From assembly GCA_027483285.1 (NCBI GenBank), contig JAIXUZ010000119.1:1-12904 (forward strand): a stretch of DNA of 12,904 bases. The letters run 5' to 3'. Made by a program: the position numbers and the translations under genes. The stretch's first letter is position 1. The number at the start of each line of letters is the position of its first letter. The notes beneath the pieces were generated by a model. It was not told the DNA's origin and made no database searches. It worked only from the letters and a program-made list of their open reading frames with translations. This document shows positions 6,885-12,904 of the stretch, piece by piece. The stretch is from Bacteroidota bacterium. GTDB lineage: Bacteria; Bacteroidota; Bacteroidia; CAMBQF01.

Positions 6885-9149
6885 ATGGATATGAAAAAAT
6901 TAGTTTTATCGGCTGTAATGGCCGTTTCGTTACTTATGCCAATGGCAGCGCGTGCCGATGAAGGCATGTGGTTACTTATTTTGCTGCAAAAGCTAAACAT
7001 GCGCGACATGCAAAGCAAAGGCTTTAAACTTACTGCTGATGAAATTTACAGCCTTAACAAAGCCAGCATAAAAGATGCTATTGTTATGCTAAATGGTGGC
7101 GGCTGTACTGCCGAGGCTATTTCTGACCAGGGCCTGTTGCTTACCAACCACCACTGTGGTTACGAGGCTATTCAAAAAAACAGCACTGTAGACCATGATT
7201 ACCTGGCTAACGGCTTTTGGGCCAAAGACGTTAAAAGCGACCTTAAAGCCCCGGGCTATACCGCATCGTTTTTAGTGCGTATAGATGATGTTACCGCTAA
7301 AGTAAATGCCGAGCTTACTGCCGGTATGGACGAAGGTGCCCGCAATAAAAAGATAGCTGAGGTAATGAAGAAAATTGAAGATGAGGCTACTGCAGGCACT
7401 ACTTACAATGCCAAAGTAAAAGGCATGTTTGAGAATGCCGAGTTTTACCTTTTTGTTTATGAAACGTTTACCGATGTTCGTTTGGTAGGTGCCCCACCAT
7501 CATCAGTAGGTAAGTTTGGTGGCGATACCGACAACTGGATGTGGCCACGCCACACCGGCGACTTTTCATTACTACGCGTTTACATGGGTAAAGATGGTAA
7601 ACCAGCCCCTTTTGCCGAAGATAATATCCCTTACAAACCTAAAAAAGCGTTAAGCATTAGCATTGATGGTGTTAAAGATGGCGACTTTACCATGATTATG
7701 GGTAACCCCGGCCGCACCGACCGCTACCTTACATCAGAAGGTGTTAAGTTATTACTAGACCAAACCGCACCCGCTATTGTTAAAATACGCGACTTAAAGC
7801 TTGCTATCTACAAAAAAGATATGGATGCAAGCCCAAAGGTTAAAATTCAATATGCCAGTAAATATGCCCGTACTGCCAACTATTGGAAGTACTACATAGG
7901 CCAGAGCGCCCAGCTTAAAAAGAACCGCGTATACGAGAAGAAACTTAAGGTTGAAGCTGATTTTACCAAATGGGCGGGTGGCAATAAAGACCTTACCGCT
8001 AAATATGGTTCGGCTATTGGTAACATAAACAAAGGCTTTGTGCAACTGCGCGATTATAACTTGCACCGCACCTATATTAATGAGTGTATACTGCGCACCT
8101 GCGAAGGTGTTGCAATGTCTTTAGGTTATGGCGAGTTAGAAAAATTGCTAGACGACCAAAGCAAAGCTACCGAAGCTAAAACCAAAGCCGGCGAAATGAA
8201 GAAAGACGCAGCCGGTTTTTTTGCTGATTATAACGCTGCAACCGATAAGAAATTATTGGCGGCTATGCTTCAGTTGTTCCGTGCCGATGTGCCTACTGCC
8301 CAACTACCTGACATTTACAAAACAATAGACAGCGAGTTTGGTGGCGATTACCAGAAGTTTGCTGATAAGGTATTTGAAACCTCTGTTTTTGTTGACCAGG
8401 GCCGTTTAGAGAAATTTTTAGATGCCCCTGATGCAGCTACATTGAAAAACGATTGGTCGTACAAAATTGCCAACTCATTTGTTACCAACTACCGCGGCTC
8501 TTACGCTCCAAAAATTAAAGCGATAGAAGATGGCCAGGATGCTGACCAGCGCTTGTTTATACAGGGCATCCGCGAGATGAACCCAACTAAACCTTATGCG
8601 CCCGATGCTAACGGTACAATCCGCTTTACATATGGAAACATTAAATCGTACTACCCGCAAGACGCTGTTTTCTTTGATTATTTTACTACTCTTGATGGTA
8701 TCATAGCTAAAGAAGACACAACAAACGAAGAGTTTTTTGTGCCTGCCAAGTTAAAAGACCTTTACAACAAGAAAGACTACGGCCGTTTTGCCGATAAAGA
8801 CGGTAAAATGCACGTTGCTTTTATTAGTAATAATGATATTACCGGCGGTAACTCAGGCAGCCCTGTATTAAATGCCTATGGCGAGCTTGTTGGCTGTGCT
8901 TTTGATGGCAACTGGGAGGCTATGAGCGGCGATATTTACTTCGACCCATCATTAAAACGTACCATATCGGTAGACATACGTTATGTACTGTTTATTATTG
9001 AGAAATATGCCGGTGCTGATAACCTGATTAAAGAAATGAAGCTGGTATCGCGCACAGGCAAAGCCACCGCTAACCCGGGTGCACCAAAAGCCGGTGCCAA
9101 TATTCCAGCATCGGGTGGCCGAGTATTGCCCAAAGGCCAACAACGCTAA
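6885..9149 (+). CDS. S46 family dipeptidyl-peptidase, DPP7 type
   Basis: 754 aa. A signal peptide (to about residue 24, AARA|DEG) precedes a chymotrypsin-like S46 exopeptidase that removes dipeptides from the N-terminus of oligopeptides in the periplasm. The apparent catalytic triad is H90 (TNHHC, 87-91), D226 (PRHTGDFS) and S657 (GGNSGSPV). Family landmarks GGDTDNWMWPRHTGDFS (212-228) and FDGNWEAMSGD (673-683) are intact. In this family the residue 18 after the catalytic Ser sets P1 preference: Gly in DPP7 (hydrophobic P1), Arg in DPP11 (acidic P1). Here it is G675, so DPP7-like specificity is inferred. Start could be ATG 6885 or ATG 6891 (MKKLVLS); both retain the signal peptide. The protein is somewhat longer than typical DPP7/DPP11 because of an Ala/Gly/Pro-rich basic tail (about 722-754), and it has no T9SS sorting domain. 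Such enzymes feed peptide catabolism in amino-acid-using Bacteroidota. Confidence 0.93.
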   Translation: MDMKKLVLSAVMAVSLLMPMAARADEGMWLLILLQKLNMRDMQSKGFKLTADEIYSLNKASIKDAIVMLNGGGCTAEAISDQGLLLTNHHCGYEAIQKNSTVDHDYLANGFWAKDVKSDLKAPGYTASFLVRIDDVTAKVNAELTAGMDEGARNKKIAEVMKKIEDEATAGTTYNAKVKGMFENAEFYLFVYETFTDVRLVGAPPSSVGKFGGDTDNWMWPRHTGDFSLLRVYMGKDGKPAPFAEDNIPYKPKKALSISIDGVKDGDFTMIMGNPGRTDRYLTSEGVKLLLDQTAPAIVKIRDLKLAIYKKDMDASPKVKIQYASKYARTANYWKYYIGQSAQLKKNRVYEKKLKVEADFTKWAGGNKDLTAKYGSAIGNINKGFVQLRDYNLHRTYINECILRTCEGVAMSLGYGELEKLLDDQSKATEAKTKAGEMKKDAAGFFADYNAATDKKLLAAMLQLFRADVPTAQLPDIYKTIDSEFGGDYQKFADKVFETSVFVDQGRLEKFLDAPDAATLKNDWSYKIANSFVTNYRGSYAPKIKAIEDGQDADQRLFIQGIREMNPTKPYAPDANGTIRFTYGNIKSYYPQDAVFFDYFTTLDGIIAKEDTTNEEFFVPAKLKDLYNKKDYGRFADKDGKMHVAFISNNDITGGNSGSPVLNAYGELVGCAFDGNWEAMSGDIYFDPSLKRTISVDIRYVLFIIEKYAGADNLIKEMKLVSRTGKATANPGAPKAGANIPASGGRVLPKGQQR

Positions 9150-9172
9150 GCAGAATTAATCAATCATATTTT

Positions 9173-9202
9173 AAAGCCCCGGCAGTACTGTCGGGGCTTT
9201 TT
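9173..9202 (+). terminator. Rho-independent terminator of the S46 peptidase gene
   Basis: AAAGCCCCGGCAG (9173-9185) pairs with CTGTCGGGGCTTT (9188-9200), with one G-T wobble and a tight apical loop, and is followed by T residues to 9202. It starts 23 bases after the stop codon at 9149. Confidence 0.9.
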
Positions 9203-9205
9203 GGT

Positions 9206-9403
9206 ACCCTCATCCCCTGCCCCTTCTCCCGAAAGGAGAAGGGGTGATGTCCTCCTCTCGGAGGAGGTGGATTGCCGCAAAGCGGCAAGACGGAGGAGGT
9301 GTTTCATATTTTAGTGGCAGGTGACGCTACGCTAAACACCTGCCACGGCGAGAAAACAAAGTCCCCCTCGCCCTTCGGGAGAGGGGGATATAGGGGGTGA
9401 GGG
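9206..9403. repeat. Composite palindromic intergenic element (REP/MITE-like)
   Basis: About 200 bases between two genes form a chain of hairpins. These are 9220-9229/9235-9244 (10 bp), 9251-9257/9261-9267 (CCTCCTC/GAGGAGG), 9272-9278/9282-9288 (TTGCCGC/GCGGCAA), 9314-9323/9337-9346 (GTGGCAGGTG/CACCTGCCAC, 13-base loop) and 9362-9369/9381-9388 (TCCCCCTC/GAGGGGGA with inner CCC/GGG). The outer ends are also inverted: CCCTCATCCCC (9207-9217) against GGGGGTGAGGG (9393-9403), one mismatch. No protein is encoded. GC-rich hairpin clusters with CCCTCACCCC-type ends recur between genes in many bacterial genomes, so a dispersed, non-autonomous repeat is likely. Target-site duplications are not evident. 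Confidence 0.75.
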
Positions 9404-9469
9404 AAAAGAGTAGAGAGGAATCTTTCAAACTGCTGAAAATTTTTTATGGAAAAAATTTCCCCCTGCATC

Positions 9470-9477
9470 TTACTTGC
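9470..9477 (+). promoter_or_regulatory. TTACTTGC motif upstream of the type A secreted protein gene
   Basis: The octamer TTACTTGC, preceded by CATC, recurs from the region upstream of the S46 peptidase gene (6862-6869, preceded by CATCG). Here it lies 50 bases before ATG 9528 and no clear TTG is found 20 bases upstream (ATGG is present at about that place). It may be a -7-like element or a shared regulator site. Confidence 0.25.
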
Positions 9478-9527
9478 ATAAATCAGTAAAAATTTCAAAC
9501 TTTACAATAACCATAAAACCAGTTTGT

Positions 9528-11126
9528 ATGAAAAAACGCGACATTGTACTTTTAGCTGCTATTGCACTTTCTACAACGGCCTTTGCACAACAAAACACAG
9601 GCAACCTTCTTGATGTAAACAACATATCGGCTACCATTAATGCAAACGGTAAGTTGTTTGCCAGCATTGCAAAAAACGGTCATAGCGAGCCGGGTTTTGA
9701 GGTTTACAAATCGGGTAAACATACCCTTAACGCTACATCACTTTGGATAGGCGGTTTTGACCAGGATAATAACTACCACCTTATGGCCCCTACGTATGGG
9801 CAATGGGGTGCCGATGCTTTTGCCGGCCCCGGTATGGCCACTTACGATGCGGCAACTGATGCCAAATGGAACCGCGTATGGAACATAACCAAAGACGAGA
9901 TAGATGCGCATATTGCCAATTACAAAAGTGATAGTTATGTAATGCCTGAAGTGATTGCTACATGGCCTGGTAATGGCGATGTTGCGCTAGGCCAAATGGC
10001 TAATCTGGCTCCTTATTTTGATGCCGATGCCAATGGTAAATACGAGCCCGCAAAAGGCGATTACCCTGTTATAAAAGGCGACCAGGCTATCTATTTTATT
10101 TATAACGACCACCGCGCCAACCATGCCGAAACAGGTGGCGCTAAGTTGGGTGTAGAAATACACGGTATGGCCTATTCATTTAAAACCAATAAACGCGACG
10201 AAGCCTTTAACAATACAGTGTTTGTAGAGTATGATATCTTTAACCGATCTAACAACGATTACCGCGATGTATACATAGGCTTATTTAACGACCTTGATAT
10301 GGGCGAGCCGTTTAACGACTATATGGGTGTAGATGTTAACCGCAACACCTTCTTCGCCTACAATGCCAAAGCTGATGATAATGAGTTTAAAGGCATTGCC
10401 GATGATCCACACATGTCGGTTAAGTTTTTAAATGAAGGCTTAAATGGCTTTTTGGCGTACGATAATGACTGGAGTGAGCGTGGCAACCCATACTCAACCC
10501 AAGATTACTACAACTACCTGCGCGGCTTTTGGAAAGATGGCCAGCCAGTTACATTTGGAGGTAACGGTAAAGGCGGTACCCAATACTCGCGCTATATGTT
10601 CCCCGGTGCTACAGACCCTATTGTAGGTGGCGACTGGAACGAGAAAGTAGCTAAAAATGCCCCACACGACCGCCGTGCACTTGGCACTGTAGGCCCGTTC
10701 AACTTTAAAGCCGGCCAGGCACGCAGGGTAGCATTGGTATACAACTTTGCCACTACCGAAAAGAAAATGTACAAAAACCTGGATAAAATTCAGGATGCGT
10801 ATGATAACCAAACCGGCGTATTTAAACCTAATACAGCCAACAGCGGCAACGTTGTAGACCCTATCCGCCCACCAATGGATAAGTTTGAGGTTAGCGTATC
10901 TCCAAACCCAATGAAAGATAATGCTATTGTACGTTTTGATAATCCACGTAACGAAGAGTTTATCCTTCAGATGTTTGACTTAACAGGCAAGCTTATATAT
11001 TCTCAGGCTGGAATAACCGGAACGCAGGTAAGTATAGAACGTGGCGTAATGGTACCGGGTATGTATATAATAGAATTACGCAGCGGCAGCCGCCGTACCA
11101 CAGCTAAGCTGGTTGTTGCTGAATAA
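9528..11126 (+). CDS. Secreted protein with T9SS type A sorting domain
   Basis: 532 aa. I chose ATG 9528 because it begins a clean signal peptide (MKKRDIVLLAAIALSTTAFA|QQ); the in-frame ATG at 9474 only adds 18 residues of non-signal character. The mature part (about 25-445) contains LWIGGFD (72-78), an EF-hand/thrombospondin-like acidic stretch DADANGKYEPAKGDYP (165-180) followed by KGDQAIYFIYND (183-194), and FVEYDIFNRS (232-241). These features are, from memory, shared by a family of large uncharacterised Bacteroidota surface proteins; no catalytic signature is seen. The C-terminal domain (about 452-532) has VSVSPNPMKDNA, FDLTGKLIYS and GMYIIEL, which fits the T9SS type A (Por secretion) sorting family. 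The acidic stretch probably binds calcium (inferred). Export across the outer membrane is predicted; function is unknown. It appears to be a single-gene unit between the repeat element and a strong terminator. Confidence 0.88.
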   Translation: MKKRDIVLLAAIALSTTAFAQQNTGNLLDVNNISATINANGKLFASIAKNGHSEPGFEVYKSGKHTLNATSLWIGGFDQDNNYHLMAPTYGQWGADAFAGPGMATYDAATDAKWNRVWNITKDEIDAHIANYKSDSYVMPEVIATWPGNGDVALGQMANLAPYFDADANGKYEPAKGDYPVIKGDQAIYFIYNDHRANHAETGGAKLGVEIHGMAYSFKTNKRDEAFNNTVFVEYDIFNRSNNDYRDVYIGLFNDLDMGEPFNDYMGVDVNRNTFFAYNAKADDNEFKGIADDPHMSVKFLNEGLNGFLAYDNDWSERGNPYSTQDYYNYLRGFWKDGQPVTFGGNGKGGTQYSRYMFPGATDPIVGGDWNEKVAKNAPHDRRALGTVGPFNFKAGQARRVALVYNFATTEKKMYKNLDKIQDAYDNQTGVFKPNTANSGNVVDPIRPPMDKFEVSVSPNPMKDNAIVRFDNPRNEEFILQMFDLTGKLIYSQAGITGTQVSIERGVMVPGMYIIELRSGSRRTTAKLVVAE

Positions 11127-11146
11127 AAACTAACAGATTGTTTACA

Positions 11147-11180
11147 AAACGCCCCCTGCAAAACAGGGGGCGTTTGTTTT
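11147..11180 (+). terminator. Rho-independent terminator of the type A secreted protein gene
   Basis: AAACGCCCCCTG (11147-11158) pairs perfectly with CAGGGGGCGTTT (11164-11175) around the loop CAAAA, followed by GTTTT. It starts 20 bases after the stop codon at 11126. Confidence 0.93.
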
Positions 11181-11234
11181 ATACCACCTCCATTTTATAA
11201 TTATTTTACTGATATTGCAGCACTATAAATCTGC

Positions 11235-12671
11235 ATGGTATTACTAATAGCTTTTCTGCTGCCCTTTCTGTTTTTTTTGATATATGGGTTGCCAATTTTA
11301 AAAAAAGAGGGACTTCAGTCGGTTTTTAATACCACCTTTTTTCCATCAGTAAATTTACCTCCCAAAGCCCCGGGCGAAGCTTTTTTACAAACCAGGTTTA
11401 CCTATTATAAATCGCTATCACCTAAAGGCAGTAGAAAGTTTTTTAAACGCTTTTGCTATATACTTAACAATAAAGAAATAACAGGGGCTGAAGGGTTTAG
11501 TGTAACCGATGAAATGCGCTATTATATTGCGGCTTGCTGGGTGCAAATTACCTTTGGGCTAGACCGTTATAAAATGCCCAACTACGAGCTAATAAAGCTT
11601 TATGAATCTGCATTTTATTCCCGGAAGGCTGATGCTGAAGTTAAGGGTTTAACTACAGCTACCGTGCTGTTTTTTTCGTGGGCTGATTTTTTAGATGGAT
11701 ATGAAAATACAACAGATAATTACAATGTTGGGATACATGAATTCTCTCATGCATTTTTAATTTCTACTTTTAAAAATGGGGATTTTGATGTTGGATTTTC
11801 AAGTTATATAGACCAATGGTTTGAAGCTACTAAAGTTGAGTTTGAAAACCTGTCTGAAGGTATCCCTTCGCATTTACGCGGATATGCTGCGGTTAACAAC
11901 TATGAGTTCTTTTCAGTTTGCATGGAGAATTTTTTTGAAACCCCAGAAGTGCTTAAGGAAAAATTGCCCGATATATTTTACCATTTATGTTACCTTCTAA
12001 ATCAAAACCCATTAAATACAAGTGGCGATTATGCTTTTGAACCAAACACCGGGGTAGGGGTAAGCATAGCTATACCTTTACCGGAAAAGGCTGCCTTAAC
12101 GCTAAAATACACCGGCTATCATTGGTCTTATTTTATCCCTATTGCCAGCTCTCTTTGCTTGTTGCTTTCATTTAAGGCATATAGAGATACTATGATTACT
12201 TTTCCTGAGTTTTTATTGATGTTTTTGTCAGGTTTATCAATTGGTGCAATTAAGCCAATACGCAACCGGTTGTATAATTTTTTCTCGCCTAGTCTCGCAT
12301 CACTTTTTATAGTAACGTGTTTTGGGTTTGGCGTGTTAAATATTATTTGTTTGGGCAATTACTATATCCCCATTTCAAACACTAAAATTGACGAGTACGA
12401 AATTGTGGGGTATACCTATGGTGTAAGGCTGGCTGATAACCCTTCCAATAGAGCCGTTCCTGTGGCTATTTATACTGGCCGTAGTAAACGCATACCCGAA
12501 ACTACATTTGACTTAAAAGATGATGCCTTGGGTAATTTCCACTACTTGCGCAGTAAAGATGGCAGTTATACTTTTGATGTAAATGAAAAACACATACTAA
12601 GGATTAACTACCACTACGGGCTTTTTGGATTAAAGGTTGTTGAATCTACCATTTTATTAAGGGTAGAGTAG
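11235..12671 (+). CDS. M90 (MtfA-like) zinc metallopeptidase with membrane and C-terminal soluble extension
   Basis: 478 aa. An N-terminal hydrophobic helix (2-22) acts as a probable anchor. Residues about 50-265 match the M90/MtfA fold: GFSVTDEMRYYIAA (87-100), the zinc motif HEFSH (168-172), and NYEFFSVCMENFFETP (222-237). E224 corresponds to the third zinc ligand of E. coli MtfA, so the active site looks intact (H168, E169, H172, E224). MtfA-type proteins are usually about 265 aa. Here three hydrophobic segments (about 297-313, 323-339, 353-374) and a roughly 100-residue polar domain (about 378-478, beta-rich in appearance, ending HYGLFGLKVVESTILLRVE) follow. I do not recognise the extension. 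The peptidase's substrate and its membrane orientation are unknown. There is no clear terminator after the stop, and the small gene at 12744 follows 72 bases later on the same strand. Confidence 0.82.
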   Translation: MVLLIAFLLPFLFFLIYGLPILKKEGLQSVFNTTFFPSVNLPPKAPGEAFLQTRFTYYKSLSPKGSRKFFKRFCYILNNKEITGAEGFSVTDEMRYYIAACWVQITFGLDRYKMPNYELIKLYESAFYSRKADAEVKGLTTATVLFFSWADFLDGYENTTDNYNVGIHEFSHAFLISTFKNGDFDVGFSSYIDQWFEATKVEFENLSEGIPSHLRGYAAVNNYEFFSVCMENFFETPEVLKEKLPDIFYHLCYLLNQNPLNTSGDYAFEPNTGVGVSIAIPLPEKAALTLKYTGYHWSYFIPIASSLCLLLSFKAYRDTMITFPEFLLMFLSGLSIGAIKPIRNRLYNFFSPSLASLFIVTCFGFGVLNIICLGNYYIPISNTKIDEYEIVGYTYGVRLADNPSNRAVPVAIYTGRSKRIPETTFDLKDDALGNFHYLRSKDGSYTFDVNEKHILRINYHYGLFGLKVVESTILLRVE

Positions 12672-12743
12672 TGTAACATAAATATCTGGTTAACGTTTAC
12701 TTAGGTATGCAATACGGCTACATCACTTTCAAATTCAATCAAT

Positions 12744-12878
12744 ATGAAAACCAATGTAAGCCGTGCTATAGCCATAACCCTGTTAGCAGCATTTGTAGTT
12801 AGCGCATCAGCCTGCGCCACCCGCCCCCGTAAATGTGATGGCCGCCGCGGTATCAATACCCCAATGGGGGTAATGTAG
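12744..12878 (+). CDS. Small putative lipoprotein (44 aa)
   Basis: An ORF of 44 codons starts at ATG 12744, downstream of the M90 gene. It encodes MKTNVSRAIA followed by a hydrophobic stretch and VSASAC, where C24 could be the lipidated Cys, although position -3 is Ala rather than the usual Leu. The mature part is about 20 residues, basic, with a second Cys (C31) and the tail KCDGRRGINTPMGVM. I recall short Bacteroidota lipoproteins with similar K-C-x-G-x-x-G-x-x-x-P-M-G-x-x endings, which supports a real gene, but no function is known. Codon use (GCC, CGC, ACC) matches the neighbouring housekeeping-like genes. Translation to the stop TAG 12876-12878 is complete inside the window. Confidence 0.65.
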   Translation: MKTNVSRAIAITLLAAFVVSASACATRPRKCDGRRGINTPMGVM

Positions 12879-12904
12879 TGAGTTGTTAGTTCTCAGATTA
12901 GATA

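Noticed and set aside
9304..9498. 64-aa minus-strand ORF running through the palindromic element
   Set aside because: Its PHPLYPPLPKGEG stretch is the translation of the GC-rich hairpin repeat, a common source of false gene calls. There is no signal or domain and it crosses the repeat boundary.
9474..9527. Upstream in-frame ATG that would lengthen the type A secreted protein by 18 residues
   Set aside because: The 18 residues are not signal-like, while the ATG at 9528 starts a textbook signal peptide (MKKRDIVLLAAIAL...).

Overview
The window looks like a piece of a Bacteroidota chromosome (Chitinophagia/Sphingobacteriia/Cytophagia-like; genus not determinable). Three secreted proteins carry type IX secretion system (T9SS) C-terminal sorting domains, two of type B (gliding-motility CTERM) and one of type A. 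There is also an S46 dipeptidyl-peptidase, a family typical of this phylum, and a LuxC-like acyl-CoA reductase tail. Gene starts lack Shine-Dalgarno sequences, and several upstream regions hold approximations of the Bacteroidota TTG-N(19-22)-TAnnTTTG promoter.

Layout: (1) 1-342, + strand, is the 3' end of a probable LuxC-family acyl-CoA reductase. A bidirectional hairpin terminator and a 7-bp tandem repeat separate it from the converging genes. (2) 421-4839, - strand, holds two tandem paralogous genes for surface or secreted proteins of about 710 aa. Each has a signal peptide, a shared N-terminal beta-sandwich-like region, an Ig-like module, PKD domains and a type B sorting domain. (3) 4840-5402 is an AT-rich spacer with the promoter of the minus-strand genes and, on the + strand, a palindrome followed by a terminator-like hairpin. 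(4) 5403-6605, +, encodes a soluble GAF-histidine kinase that is visibly AT-richer than its neighbours and is followed by a perfect 11-bp inverted repeat. (5) 6885-9149, +, encodes an S46 peptidase of the DPP7 type. It is followed by a terminator and a roughly 200-bp block of GC-rich palindromes that resembles a REP/MITE-type intergenic element. (6) 9528-11126, +, encodes a 532-aa secreted protein with a type A sorting domain, followed by a strong terminator. (7) 11235-12671, +, encodes an M90/MtfA-like zinc peptidase fused to a three-helix membrane region and a C-terminal soluble domain. (8) 12744-12878, +, encodes a 44-aa putative lipoprotein.

The genes do not form one obvious pathway. The common theme is the cell envelope: exported adhesin-like proteins, a periplasmic peptide-trimming enzyme, a membrane metallopeptidase and a small lipoprotein. 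No T9SS machinery gene, mobile-element transposase, CRISPR array, tRNA or rRNA is visible. The least ordinary items are the paralogue pair that differs by one exchanged C-proximal module, the M90 peptidase with its membrane/soluble extension, the composite palindromic element, and the palindrome-plus-terminator structure upstream of the kinase.
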